From: Cylicocyclus nassatus
Lineage: Eukaryota; Nematoda; Chromadorea; Rhabditida; Strongylidae
Assembly (NCBI GenBank): GCA_958299035.1
Contig: CATQJL010000112.1
Span: 47,202,941-47,266,940, forward strand
Direction: 5' to 3'
DNA length: 64,000 nt
Below the pieces are notes generated by a model. The model worked only from the letters and a program-made list of their open reading frames with translations. It had not been told where the DNA came from and searched no databases. This document shows positions 22,089 to 34,075 of the stretch, piece after piece. Position 1 is the first letter of the stretch; each line of letters starts with the position of its first letter. The translations under genes were made by a program, and so were the position numbers.

Positions 22089-25000
22089 ATAGAAAAAAAA
22101 TGGCGGTCCTACCCAACAAGCAGTCGTCTATGCACAGTTTTTTTAGTCGAATAACTCTTACAAGGTGTATGGCGGCCAAGACAAAATAATGTGTTTGAAA
22201 GTTTTGAAGTTTCTGACTGCAACATATAGCCGAAACATAATGCAGTAAGACGTCTGTGGGAAATCTGTGGCAAGGCAGTACAAAACGGGTGTATGTCGAA
22301 AGGCGCGCGTTTCGGCGGCTGCCATTGCCAGAATGGAATCGTGCTCCACCTAAGCACGATTTTCAGAGTCTGAAAATTTTGCCAGTTTATATGAAAGTGT
22401 AGTGAAGATGTAGTTGGATCTGGAATAAACAAGTAGATTTGAACCATTTTCATGGCTTTCTTAGTCAGTAACAGCCGATCAATGCGCGCCATTCGACCGT
22501 CTCCCGTACAAAACATCATGCCAATGCCGTATTTGAGTTGTGAAGAAGATATACGAGGCCTTGCAATTCTATCGAGGGGTAGCTCGTAGTAAATTCCAAG
22601 AAGCCATGTTTTGCTTTCTAATCTAACAACATCCCGATGGAGCTGATGACGGCAAAATTTGTATGGCTCTGATTTCCATCGGCATAATTATCGGCAGTTA
22701 GATTTGTGCTTTGCATAGTCATCAATTTTTGTGTAGGCGCCTTTTGAACTTTCCTTTTTCAGAGGTGGGGCTCCAGAACGGATATGCAGAGGCGAGAGAA
22801 CTTTCAGTGTGAGTCATATCACTGTTATCCCTGCTCCACTCGTTATCCGACGAGTGATTGACTTCCCTAAAATTGCGAAGCGGTGCAGTTTACTACCACA
22901 TCAACAATATTTACATCGACAACATCAACATCGAAAATATCAGTAGAAGCAGTGAACATCAAAAAGCTATCATGTCTGAAACCTCATTACCCTAAAATCT
23001 TACATATGAGTCCACTTTTTTGCACCGCCAAAAATCTTGCGGACAACTCCTCACATCAGACAAGTCCGTCTACAGATAAGTCTAGCATGATAGCTCCGGT
23101 TAAACCACCATCAAGCAAAGCCGCGCGTCCATAAAGCTAATACTAATTCGTGTAAATACACTTGATACCATACCTTCGATAGTCTAGAGACAGGGCGTCA
23201 AAAGTGAAGGTTGTTTGAACATCTGACGTCATAAACAGTGAAGGTTGTTTGAAGAAGATAAGAGAAGAGAAAATGACGTAAAACGGATATAAAAAGCAAA
23301 AGAAACGGCTGATAAACGGATAAAAACGCTGCAAAAAGCTTTGAAATCTTTCAGTTGGCGGCTTTTCAAGGTGCAAGTTTTCGCTCCAGGACCAGCAATT
23401 CGCAACACGGGGTTTTGATTTTTGATGCGTCCTTTAAATTTTTACCCCCGCATTGACGTTCCTGTTTCCTGGGACGTTGTCTGGATTGTTGCGCTTATTG
23501 TTCTCAGCAACAATCGCCCAAGCTGGAAAAAAATCGCTGCGAAAGCACTGAAACAGAACAAGGTAAAGAAAAACGCACTTTTTACGATTTTTCGCAAAAA
23601 ATTCTACCATAATCGAAGAAGTAAGAGCTGGGTGGTTGTTTGCATTATGAGCAGAAGCAAGATCTATAGAATGCACGAAAAAACCGCGTGAAAAGAGTTA
23701 AACTAGAAGAAAAACAAGAGATTTTCAAAAGCAAAGTTTTTGCCGGATTTCTCGATCAAATCAAAGAATGTGATTCTGGGACGTTGTCAGCGTGAAAATA
23801 GAGATCAAGAGCTTCAAAATGATATATAGCTTGCTAAAATTGGGTTCGAAACAGCGGAGAAAAGGGTACCAGAGCCAAATGCCCCGCGCCCCGCGTTTGG
23901 GGTAGCGAGGTAGCGCGCAGCGCGCGGAGAGGCAGACGAGCAGCGGAGACAGACCAGAGCCGACGGGGCATTTGGCTCTGGTCGTAGATCTCTGCGGGGT
24001 CTCAACGAAACCCCACAACATTATATATCATTCTGATCGTCATGACACGGCGAGAAGAACTGACAACGTCCCAAGCTTTGAAAGCCACTCATTAGCGAGA
24101 TAGACCAGCGTTCTCATGCGCGACCCTCTGCGAAAGATTCAAGCGCAGTTTCTCTTTTAATATAACTCCAACAGCTTTCCTAAACTTCTGATACTCAATT
24201 TTGGTCAAATGAGAGGTTAACAGAGAAATTTCGTCTTGAATTCTGGCGAAAATTTTACTAAAACCTTCCTTCCGACGTAAAAAAGGCTAAAAAACGCAAA
24301 TTCTCGGTGTCGCTGAGATAAACTAACGATATTATTCCTATAATTGCTTCATTAGCATTCGTTCCGAAATAGTCAGGATGATAACATCCGGTGCTTCGCC
24401 CCGGATGACTTCTGTTTTTTCCAGGTGAAGGTCGTGTCCCCTCATAGTCCTCAAAGTGAAGGTTACCAGAGTACGTGGCTCTATGTATCGGGGGTATGCT
24501 TGATACTTTTGGCTTCATGTTATCGTAAAGTAATAAATAATAGTTATAAGGTTGTGATGTGCAATTTCTTGCAATTAAACCTGGCCGTGGTTTAAACATC
24601 ATTTACAGGTAAGTCCGGACTTATCTGACAGTCTCCAGACTTATCTGACAAGATTTCAGGGTATTTATAATGGAAAAGAGGGGCTTATCTGTAGGCGGAC
24701 CTATCTGAAGGACCTCAACTAAAAAAGCGGACCTTAGGCGGACCTATCTGAAGGACCTCAACTAAAAAAGCGGACCTATCTAAAGGCGAACTTATCTGAT
24801 GTGAGGACTTAGCTGTGAGATTTGAGGGCAATCATAATACCTAGAATGGTCATTATCAAGAGTTCTATTAGAAATGTGGAGGGATAATAACAAGTGAATG
24901 TTGTGCAGTTCTTTCGAGAAATCGGTATATTGGCTGAAAAGGGACTGGGTGTGACTTCCTTGGTGCCAAACCTTTCACCAGTATTCTCAATAAAGTACAC

Positions 25001-25285
25001 AAGAAATGACAAAGAGAAAGAGTAGGGACAAATGAAGGTAAACAGACGCAGCGAATTGGACTGGATGGCAATAACAAAGAAAAAAGTATATAATTTGTGA
25101 GAATTTGGAATTTTTTCGATGGATAGGTCAGAAGTTTGTAGGAGATATCCACATGCCAAACCCTGGGCTTGAACTGATTAGGTGGGTTCCTTATGTTTGA
25201 AGTGCTTACTCAGCAGTCAATATTGCAACAATTTGATTCCTTTGTTTGTCTGAAAACGACCAAAGGTTCCGTTCAGTTTGCTCAA
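22089..25285. repeat. Dispersed repeat related to 1-1090, interrupted by 22990-24828
   Basis: 22097-22980 matches the first 640 bases of the window and 24829-25260 matches about 650-1080. No coding function is seen; short ORFs are shared with the window start. Confidence 0.7.
22990..24828. mobile_element. DNA transposon with CCCTAAAATCTTACA ends (D1)
   Basis: The left end CCCTAAAATCTTACATATGA and the right end (complement CCCTCAAATCTCACAGCTAA) form imperfect inverted repeats of about 24 bp. The decamer ACTTATCTGA and close variants recur near both ends. The window-start repeat at 650 is the empty site. No transposase or clear target duplication. A 115-bp hairpin (23868-23982, arms ACCAGAGCCAAATGCCCC) is nested inside. 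Confidence 0.65.
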
Positions 25286-25484
25286 AAATGGCATGACTAA
25301 CAAGGAAAGTACTTTCAATGGCCGTGGCCTTTTGATATGAGATGCATACCATCTGAAGCAGCTTCGAACACTAATTTCAAATCTGCTTTCCTCTTCTGCG
25401 GAGCACTCTTCTGAAAAGATTTATGGAAGCCTGAATATCCTATTTTGGGGCGCTCCTTGAGTTTGAGGACGCTGCTTACGTGCG

Positions 25485-25562
25485 TTGGTGGTGCAGTGGT
25501 GTAATGGCTAGTTGTTGGCACTATAGGCGAAAGGTCGATGGTTCGAATCCGGTTTGATTGAA
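25485..25562 (+). pseudogene. tRNA-like sequence in the left arm of E1
   Basis: A-box-like TGGTGTAATGGCTAG and a consensus B box GGTTCGAATCC (25540-25550), correctly spaced. The T stem and anticodon stem pair poorly, so it is a tRNA-derived promoter or relic rather than a working tRNA. Confidence 0.5.
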
Positions 25563-26359
25563 GCCATTTGAAAGGTTATGAATTCATTTGAAACGCCACT
25601 CCACTATTGTTCCCTAGTAACTTAATGGGTACTTGCGAGCATGAGAACTGCGAGGAGGTTATCTTCATAAGCTGTTGCCGTTGTGATATATTTTTGTGTT
25701 TTGCTCACTTTGTAATTTCGCATCACCTCTGTACACGAATTTTTTTGCGGAGAAAACAAATCTCAACAAGCAAGCGGTTCTGCCAGAAAATTTTCTCCTT
25801 AAAGGCAGTGTCCGGGCAAAAACTCGATTTTGAGATTTTGTGCTTACCCGGGCCTATTCGCTATGCTCAATCCGAAAATCCACATTGGAGAGCGCGAAAA
25901 CGACGAAAAGGGGCTCTAACACTGGAGGGAAATCAGCAAGTGGGCGGGGTCTTCCCCACTGTGAATTCACGCTTCCAGCTTGGGGGGGGGGGGGGGGGAG
26001 GCGATCTTTTTGATTCCAGTTTCAAGTCATTCGTTTGCACTTGATCGATAGTGATGTCAGGGCGGCTAACGGATTCGAGAAAGTTGCTCTGAAAGATGGA
26101 AGCGTGAGTTCACAGTGGGGAAGACCCCGCCCACTTGCTGATTTCCCTCCACTGTTAGAGCCCTTTTTCGTCGTTTTCGCGCTCTCCAATGTGGATTTTC
26201 GGATTCAGCATAGCGAATAGGCCCGGGTAAGCACAAAATCTCAAAATCGAGTTCTTGCCCGGACACTGCCTTTAAGTCACATTTGACAAGGGCAGTACAA
26301 TAAGTGTCTGCAGACGGATTAGAGTGGTTTTTGAACTCACATTCGTAGTGCAAAATGGT

Positions 26360-26441
26360 ACGCTCTACGCTGGATTCGAACCATCGGCCTTTCGCCTTCA
26401 ATGCCAAATACTAACCATTACACCACTGCAGCACCAACGCA
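26360..26441 (-). pseudogene. tRNA-like sequence in the right arm of E1
   Basis: Mirror of 25485-25562: B box GGTTCGAATCC at 26372-26382 and A-box-like TGGTGTAATGGTTAG at 26411-26425, both on the minus strand. The possible anticodon loop ATTGAAG is not supported by a full stem. Confidence 0.5.
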
Positions 26442-28067
26442 CGTAGCAGCGCTTTCTAGCTTAAAAAACACCCCCAAAATAGGATTTTCATGCTTCAATA
26501 ACTCTCTTCAAAAGAGCGCTCCGCAGAAAAGGAAAGCAGATTTAGAATCAGCGTTTAAAGTTGCTTTAGATGATATGTATCTCATATCAAAAGGCCACGG
26601 CCATTGAAAGTACCTTCCCCGTAAGGAACCTTCGAAAGCACACATAAGTTATTAATTCACTGAGTGACTACTAGATTTGGGATGATATATTAACGAGCTA
26701 CAAAATTTCCTGGTTAATCAATCTTCATCCCATCCATCAACTTCACGTTTCTTACCTCCGCGCAGAGGTGCGATAGTCGGAGCCGAGTCTTCGCCTACCT
26801 TCACTTTTGAGCTGGTACGGTGTGACCACCTTCACTTTTGGGTTTGAAAAAAATTTTGCTGAGCTTAAAAGAAGGAAAAAAGCAAAAGGAACGCAAAAGA
26901 AAGTATTGAGAGCATATATGTATGTAGTAAGTCGATCTAGGCAGAGAACAGAATTTCGAATGATAAAATAGCGAAAAAAACATGCGAAATTTCCACTGTT
27001 ATAAATCTGGCGGTTGAAGATGTCAGCAATTGCACTTCATAGGTTCTGAAGGGCAAGTGTTGTTCTACGAGATAGTGAAAGAATTAGGTCGATGTGAGCA
27101 GTGGCCGCCGAGAACGAGAATTTTAAAGAATTAAGCGATTTTAGGTTACTTAGTGACAGCTGACGTTCAGACTCCTATAAATCTGGAATGTGAAGGTATG
27201 CAATGTTGCGACTTCATAGGTTTTGTATAGTAAGAATTGCTTTATTGGACTATGCCTTAGCCGTACCGATCCATCGAGATACCGCCGAGATCCACGCTCT
27301 TGAAAAAACTGGTGAAAAACCGCTTTTTAGAATTCAACAGCTCATAACTTCTTCAGAATTGCATGAATCATGTTGCGACTTCATAGGTTAGATTTTTCTC
27401 ATCAAGAGCTTTCAGATGATATATAATATGTGGGGGTTTCGCGCCTCTCACGGCATATGCCCGGGGGTGGAGACTTTATACCCCAAAGTCTCCACTGGCG
27501 GTCTCCGGCCAATACATTGACATGGGCGAAGTGGAGACTTTGGGGTAAAAAGCCTCCACCCTGGGTTAAAGCTGCAAAAATCATTGAACCCCCCACCTAT
27601 TATACATCATCTGAAAGCTCTTGATGAGAAGAATCTAACCTATGAAGTCGCAACATGATTCATGCAATTCTGAAGAAGTTATGAGTTGTTGAATTCTAAA
27701 AAGCGGTTTTTTACCAGTTTTTTCAAAAGCGTGGATCTCGGCGGTATCTTGATGGGTCGGTACGGCTAAGGCATATTCCAATAAAGCAATTCTTACTCTA
27801 CAAAACCCATGAAGTCGCAACATTGCATGCCTTCACAGTCCAGATTTATAGGAGCTGGACTTTATAGGAACGTCAGCTGTCACTAACAAGGGAAGTTCGC
27901 CGAATCGAAATGGCCGCATGGTACGTGGTATACACCCGGACGCGGGGCTCGGAAGGTTAGTATCAAATGTGCGCCCATTAGCTGCGACGCGTTATTGTGA
28001 AGCAAGTTATGGCCCTCCGAAGTTTTTGGCGTGTGCATGTCTAGAGAACGCACAAATGCTCCGATTG

Positions 28068-28140
28068 TGGTCGTGTGGTGTAGCGGTTAGCGTCTCGGAC
28101 TCACAGATGACCGGTGAGGGTTCGAGTCCTGTTGCTGTCC
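28068..28140 (+). pseudogene. tRNA-like sequence in the left arm of E2
   Basis: A-box-like TGGTGTAGCGGTTAGCG and B box GGTTCGAGTCC (28119-28129). GTGG at the start can pair with CCAC at the end, giving a partial acceptor stem, but the anticodon stem does not form. Confidence 0.5.
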
Positions 28141-28575
28141 ACATGTTTTGCGATCTTCTTAAAATTCATTCTTTACCTGTTTTATGCATTGCTGACGTAA
28201 AAAATGACACATACGGGTGGTTAAACTAATTATACTAATTACTAATCTACTAATTATAGATCCTGCGATGTCATTCTCACAAGGTAGCCCATTAGCAACA
28301 ATCAGTAGTACGACGTGATACAACTTGGAGATTGTCACGTAAATACTACGTGCAATCGAAGAAAGTATGTGGGAGTGAGGATTTGGCAAATCTTCAAAGT
28401 CAATTGAAAAGCCTTCGCTAAAAAGTCGTTGCTATGTTCTACGAAAATCTTACATATGAAGCATTGGTCGAATTTTCGTGAGAAAAATTATCCCGTAACC
28501 CGTATGTGTCATTTTTTGCCTCAGTAATACATAAAACAGGTAAAAAATGATTTTTGAGAAGAACGCAAAACATGT

Positions 28576-28650
28576 GGACAGCAACAGGATTCGAACCCTC
28601 ACCGGTCACCTGTGAGTCCGAGACGCTAACCACTACACCAGACGACCACA
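28576..28650 (-). pseudogene. tRNA-like sequence in the right arm of E2
   Basis: Mirror copy: B box GGTTCGAATCC at 28587-28597 and A-box-like TGGTGTAGTGGTTAG at 28626-28640 (minus). Differs from the left arm at a few bases. Confidence 0.5.
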
Positions 28651-30217
28651 ACCGGAGCATTTGTGCGTTCTCTAGACATGCACACGCCAAAAACTTTAGA
28701 GGGCCATAACTTGCTTCACAATAACGCGTCGCAGCTAATGGGCGCACATTTGATACTAACCTTCCGAGCCCCGCGTCCGGGTATATACCACGTATCAATC
28801 GGCCATTTCGATTTGGCGAACTTCCCTTGTAAGTAACCTAAAATCGCTTAATTCTTTGAAATTCTCGTTCTCGGCGGCCGCTGCTCAGATCGACCTAATT
28901 CTTTTACTGTCTGGTAGAACAGCACTTGCCTTTCAGAACCTAAGAAGTCGCAGTTGCTGACATCTTCAACCACCAGATTTATAACAGTAGAAATTTCGCA
29001 TAATTTATCGTTATTTTATTATTCAAAAATCTGGTTCTCGGCGGTTACTGCCTGGACCGACCTACTTCCTTCGCAGTACGTTATAACAAAATTTACTTGA
29101 TAAAATCTGTAAAGTCTCGCTGACTTTCACTTCAAAACACACCATTTACCAAACACGTTTATTTTAAATGTACATATATGCCGCCGTATACATAAAAATA
29201 TGCTTTCAATAATCTTTTTTTGCGTTTGTTTTGCTTATTTTCCGCGCACTAGCGGTAACGACCTGGAAGGATAGGCTCAGTCGACATTAACGCTCCCCCC
29301 CCCCCCCCCGGTCGACGTTTTTGGGAGGTGAGTGTCCGGCACTACTACCTTCACTGTTGGCCGGCCAGTGGTAGCTGGAACCACCTTCACTTTTGGGGGG
29401 CCCGGCTCCACCCATCGCACCTCTGCCTCCGCACAGTCAAACAGTTTTCAACACGTTTCGGACCGGTGCTGCACATGGTGCAGCACGCGCCCTTGAAGGA
29501 TCTTTTCAACAAGAGGTTTACAGGAAGTTTTCCTGGTCATCAAGTCGAAGGCCTAAGTTCCTCCTTTTCGAAAGGGTCTGTAGAACTGTGCCATCGATAT
29601 CTGTTCAAGAGATATGAGGACAAATCGAACATCAGTTGCAACGAAGTGCGGCAATGCGAAAGACGCGTGCAGCGTTGCAACTTTTCTTAGCTTTGAATAC
29701 AAAGAGAAAAACGTAGCAATAATGATGTGTATCATTTACAACATAAATACTTTTGAATAGGATTAAAAACTGAGATCTTGTTCCCATCTTCCAAGAAAGC
29801 ACGGGAGTCCTTCTCAGACGACAAAACTCAAACACTTCAAGTTCGCTAAAAACTCTGGGTATGGATCTTATTTGAAATGCTGATTACAGATGTAGCACAC
29901 AATCTACGAATTAAGGTCCCTCTGTTGGCTAACGGCTGAAAGTAGTACCTTCTTTTTCTCCGCGCGCGATTTCGCTGTCCGAAACGTGTTAAACGATAGA
30001 GACTCGCAAAAAATCATTGGATCTATGAAGGCCATCCATGGCACTGATAAATGTGAGAACGGAATGAACCTGCTCAATTTTTTCCCAAAAGCAGGTTACG
30101 AGCATACCTCCTCCAGCTTATGCAAATTTGGATAAAGATAGGTTAGCACTCTTTCAGTTCGAGGCATAAAAAAGAACATCTAGTACTTTTTTCTATGCAG
30201 ATCAAAAAACCTACAAC

Positions 30218-31510
30218 CAGGGCCCGGCACGAGGTGGGCAATGACAAGCCGGAAATCGTTTTTGGGGAAAAAAGCAAGGGGGAAATCGTTTTTGCGGGGT
30301 CCGGGGCGGAGCCTCGGAAGAAGATTCCAAGTACAAGCAATAGAAGGTCGAATCATGCTTATTGCCTTAATATCTAACTCATTGGGAAGCAGTCTTCACA
30401 AGCTTCAACGAACAGCAGAGTTCGCGCGCGTTACGCCTCGCCGCCGCCAATTGCCGCGTGCGCGACTTCGAATAAGCGATGCCGTTGAACAGCATGAATA
30501 CATGATCAGTTCTCAGTGCAGGCGTAACGATATAGCACCAAATTAGGTAAGCGAAAACGAAAAGAGGCTAGTAGAAACAAAGTATGAAATATTATGAAAA
30601 ACTTGTGTGAATGATGGGTGTAATAAGCATTTTTTTTTCAAAAATTTTGCAAAATTGGTAAATGAAGATGTGAATTCAAATAGCTCGTTTGCAGCGCATT
30701 GACGACCATACGGTATGAAACTCGGTAGGTACATGAACACGAGCCTGCTGGGCTTTTACAAGTTTTATTGGAAAATTATGTGACTGAAGGTTGTGGCAAG
30801 CTTTTTTCTGAAAATTTCCCACTATAACGAAAATGGAAAAATGGCTCGTTTGCAGCGCAGTGAAAACGTAATCGCGCGAGACTTGGTGTGTATACGCGCA
30901 ATAGGACTAAGGAACAATGTATGAAAAATTATGAAAAACTTATGTGAATGAAGAGCAAGCTTAACTTTTTTCCAAATTAGGTGGGCAATTGCCCACCTAA
31001 TGCCCACCTGAGGTAGGCAAAACTTTCGGTTCACATAAGTTTTTCAAAATTTTTACACAAATCTGCTGTACACCTAATGTTTACTATATGGTGAGATTTT
31101 GGTTCCGAAACTCCTCCTCTTGTCTTTGTTAGAGCCCAAAATCGCATCAGCTAGTTTTTGAGTTTTTGCCCAGCCTTTCTAAGACGGAAAGCGCGCCCCC
31201 ATCAATCGACACGCGCGAGAACGGCGTCTCTCAGTTCGATGAATGCGTTACTTTGATATTTCTTTATCCTTCATCATTTTTCTTGCTTATTCTTCTTCCT
31301 ATTCTCTATCTTGGTACAAGTGATAGTAATTAGAGGAGTTTGAGCATTTTGAGCGCTTTTGGGCGCTTTTAGGCGAAGTATGGCCTGCGCTCTCGTTGCA
31401 CAAGAACAACGCATCGTTTTTGGGCTTAAGGGGGTATTCGTAAAAAATATTGGGACCAAAGGGGAATTCGTTTTGGAAAGCGCCGTTTGCCCACCACGTG
31501 CCGGGCCCTG
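30218..31510. mobile_element. hAT-like non-autonomous transposon, second copy
   Basis: Ends CAGGGCCCGGCACG and its complement; 8-bp duplication CCTACAAC (30210-30217 and 31511-31518). Same terminal family as 18592-20830. It interrupts copy 2 of the segmental duplication; copy 1 is uninterrupted near 1694-1710. Carries the subterminal motifs GGGGGTATTCGT and GGGGAATTCGTT. No transposase. Confidence 0.9.
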
Positions 31511-31718
31511 CCTACAACTCTACGGCTATGGACTTTCGGGCAAAAAAAGCTCCGTAGCCGTTACTTTCGACAAAACCTTGGGTAGCCTGGGATTCTCCTG
31601 ATTTCTGCTTTTATGAAGAACGACCGGATAAATGTTGGTTGTACAGTCTTACACAAGCTGTTATACTGCTTTTTGTTGCCGATAACACCTCGCGGAAGGA
31701 TAAGTTGTTGCGCCAAAA

Positions 31719-32351
31719 ATGAAGATGCTCTCGCTTGCCATTTTATGCGCGTAACCGTTTTCTACAAGGACATAGTTGATGTGCGCTTTTCAGGATGTGC
31801 TTTCAAGCGCAGCATCAGCGCTGGAGGCAATATCTACAGCAAAACTGCAAGATGAACTCAAAAGAGATTGCGCGCGTCTCGCAAAAGAACTGCGCACGTT
31901 TATGGGCAAGCTAGAGGTAGTGGAGTTAGTTTCTACATGTATCAGCCGTTTCCTGGCCATGCTGACAAATTCAATCTTAGGAAGGTGCAAAATCTGTAGA
32001 AAGAAAAGCGAAATCTATTCCCAAATCCGACGCAACGACGGAGACAGCTTCCTCGGACGTTGCTGACAGCACCAAAAAGACTTCTGCGCAGGCAAATGTG
32101 AGTGGTAAAATACAGAGATATTATCTACTTAACACTTTCCTTTCCAGATACCATCAAAATCTCCTGATATGCCAAAAATTGCCCCGCTTCCAAAAGGAGA
32201 TCGGCAACTTGTACTTACTACTGCACAGCGATCATCTCCAACGGCAAAACTCCAAAAAACGCAAGAAAGTTTGAGACTACCTTCTGCTCAAGCGCAGAAG
32301 GAGCTACGCATAGCGAAAACTCGCCAACTGCTACACCTCCTAAGAATGTAA
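31719..32351 (+). CDS. Probable secreted coiled-coil protein, copy 2, C-terminal frameshift
   Basis: Gene model: exons 31719-31750, 31808-31916, 31981-32097, 32148-32351. All junctions are GT-AG, the introns are 50-64 bp, and phases agree, giving 153 residues. It starts MKMLSLAILCA, a signal-peptide-like stretch, followed by a Lys/Glu/Ala helix likely to form a coiled coil (SALEAISTAKLQDELKRDC, KELRTFMGKLE) and then a Ser/Thr/Lys-rich, probably disordered region. Compared with copy 1 at 3091-3291, one C is missing near 32330, so the frame shifts and ends QLLHLLRM at a TAA that overlaps the old donor. A further exon with an intact frame (starts at 32399, ends TSKKLN...EQVRP in copy 1) is thus probably lost. 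Family not recognised. Confidence 0.55.
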
Positions 32352-32707
32352 TTTCTTTTCTTGCGCTAATAATATAACCCGTTTGCGGTATTTCCAGACC
32401 AGCAAGAAATTAAACAGTGCGTCTAGCAGCGCCAGCGGTTCAAAGGAACAAGTTCGTCCTTGACTTTCGTGATTCAGAAACTTTCATATTAGTGTGTTCA
32501 CATACTTTCTTCACTTGCGTTCATAATACTATACGATTCAATGTCTAATTCGCTCAGGTTTTGTGTTCTCTGTAAACCATTGTAATTTTGCTGTAATTTA
32601 GTATAATGGCTATTCATTATTTTGGACGTGGGCTCGCTCAAAAAATGTTCCCAAGCAAAGTTGCTTCTTGGAGAGTGAAAGCGAAAAGGTTCTACTCTTA
32701 TGATTAA

Positions 32708-33340
32708 CCAGTGCGCCACCTCTGCTTCGCAGAGGCTCGCACTGGCTCTACTATAGTAGTGCCTTACTCATTCTCGTAAAATCGTGGCACTGGAACTCAC
32801 CGCGCTATGCCGACTACCACGAATAAAATGTAAACAACTTCTCATTTAGAAAGCTTTTTCACGTGAGATCGGTGATTTCGTATGGATGAAACTTTTCGCA
32901 GAAAGACAAACGCAAATTTGAACTGGTTTCTGAATTTGTCATGGCTTGGTAGTTCGCCATAAAGGCAATAGTGACCGTGCTCTACATCTCCGTACGAAAA
33001 TTTTCTCAAATTCTTGAGTAGAACCTTAGCAAATTGACCATTTACGCAGCCAATTCTTTTGGCGCCGTTTTCGTTATGTAGTAAACTTCTGACCACTCTT
33101 CGGGCTAAATTCCATCGCTTGCACATTTGCTTACCAAACGCATCCACCACGTTGCAAAAAGTGGTGATACGGACCCAATTTTGCGGGATAGAAGCCGGTG
33201 GATCCGTTTGGCGCGCAGTTTTTGAGGGATCCACTCAACGAATCTACTCGTGCTTTTGCATATTGGGCTTTCATGAAGGTAGCATGTGCTATGCAAAATT
33301 TGAGCTCAGGACGTTGGCTGAAAACTGCTCTACGAATTTC

Positions 33341-33431
<91 letters not shown>

Positions 33432-33460
33432 AGACACACCCGTTATCGTAAGTTATGATG
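32708..33460. mobile_element. Unclassified insertion in duplication copy 2
   Basis: Absent from copy 1 near 3643. Flanks TTATGATTA and TTATGATGA suggest an 8-9-bp target duplication. It begins with a hairpin (CCAGTGCG...CGCACTGG, 32708-32746) and ends just after a CA microsatellite. A minus-strand ORF of 130 codons (33234-32842) has no recognised domain. Confidence 0.5.
33344..33427. repeat. CA dinucleotide microsatellite, about 42 units
   Basis: Uninterrupted (CA)n. The His/Thr- and Val/Cys-repeat ORFs over it are artefacts. Confidence 0.95.
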
Positions 33461-33780
33461 ATGATATTCCGAAAACAGACAAGTAGCTGAGTTTATGAGC
33501 AACAGTTCGTCGATATCAAGTAGGAGCGCTGTTGATATCAAGCCTTCAAAAACCTTATAATGACTGCTACTCCTCATTTTCTGGATTACAGATTCACAGT
33601 CTTGAATACATAGTCGTTGAAGGTCCTTCCAAACTCTTTCTTAGCCATTAAGTGACAGAAATTTGATTAGTGTTTCTGTGCAAAAACTCGTGTCACAGAA
33701 GTGTTGAGGAAGATTTCTCCTTTTCCAAATCATCTTTGGTTGAGCAAAATGCTGAAGAAGGATTTTTTTTGTTTTGTGGA

Positions 33781-33969
33781 TCAAAATCGAGGTGTCCGTT
33801 CTGAGTAACGCCTGCGAATCAGCGCTATAGATGGAACTATGTCTGCAACATCGATAGCACCTTGCAAAAAACGAGCTCTGCCCTCAGCAAACTTCTTCAG
33901 CCTCAAGACCTTCAATATCCCTCTGAAACGTGGGCCAAAAGTCCGAAAGACCACTGAATGATTACTCAT
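33781..33969 (-). CDS. Small conserved ORF, duplication copy 2
   Basis: 62 codons from ATG, basic (KKFAEGRARF, IRRRYSERTPRF). See the paralogue at 3966-4148. No known domain is seen. The upstream counterpart near 36087-36193 shares the segment LACSAMPV.AVKKLTSLLFY and a GTAAG donor. Gene status is unproven. Confidence 0.3.
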   Translation of the reverse strand: MSNHSVVFRTFGPRFRGILKVLRLKKFAEGRARFLQGAIDVADIVPSIALIRRRYSERTPRF

Positions 33970-34075
33970 TATGAACTATTTTTATGAGCTATGAACTATA
34001 ATTTTCCACAGTGAATCAGCGGGTTAATTCTCGTTGCAATCTTCGATCACTCCGAGATAGCTGTTCACCCAGAAT

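Larger units (their letters stand above)
25301..26621. mobile_element. Palindromic TAA-flanked element E1 with tRNA-like arms
   Basis: Ends CAAGGAAAGTACTTTCAATG and its near complement, flanked by TAA (25298-25300 and 26622-26624). The arms are long; each carries a tRNA-like segment and the motif CAAATCTGCTTTCC. A second palindrome with GGCAGTGTCCGGG ends (about 25803-26273) occupies the centre, with a G17 run at 25982-25998. No transposase. Confidence 0.75.
27887..28829. mobile_element. Palindromic TAA-flanked element E2 with tRNA-like arms
   Basis: Ends CAAGGGAAGTTCGCC and its complement, flanked by TAA (27884-27886 and 28830-28832). Arms of more than 300 bp, each containing a tRNA-like segment. 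Same end type and target as E1, E3 and E4. Confidence 0.8.
26757..29432. mobile_element. Composite of nested palindromes
   Basis: The outer borders are GAGGTGCGATAGTCGGAGCC (26765) and its near complement (about 29403-29423). Inside, 26983-27150 pairs with 28835-29003. Between these lie a third palindrome, 27151-27885, with ends TAGTGACAGCTGACGTTC, and element E2. The motif ACCTTCACTTTT recurs near the outer ends. A C-run lies near 29286-29309. Confidence 0.6.

Noticed and set aside
25485..28650. Functional tRNA genes
   Set aside because: A and B boxes are present, but acceptor, anticodon and T stems do not pair well.
33059..33439. ORFs over the CA run
   Set aside because: TH and VC repeats from a dinucleotide microsatellite.
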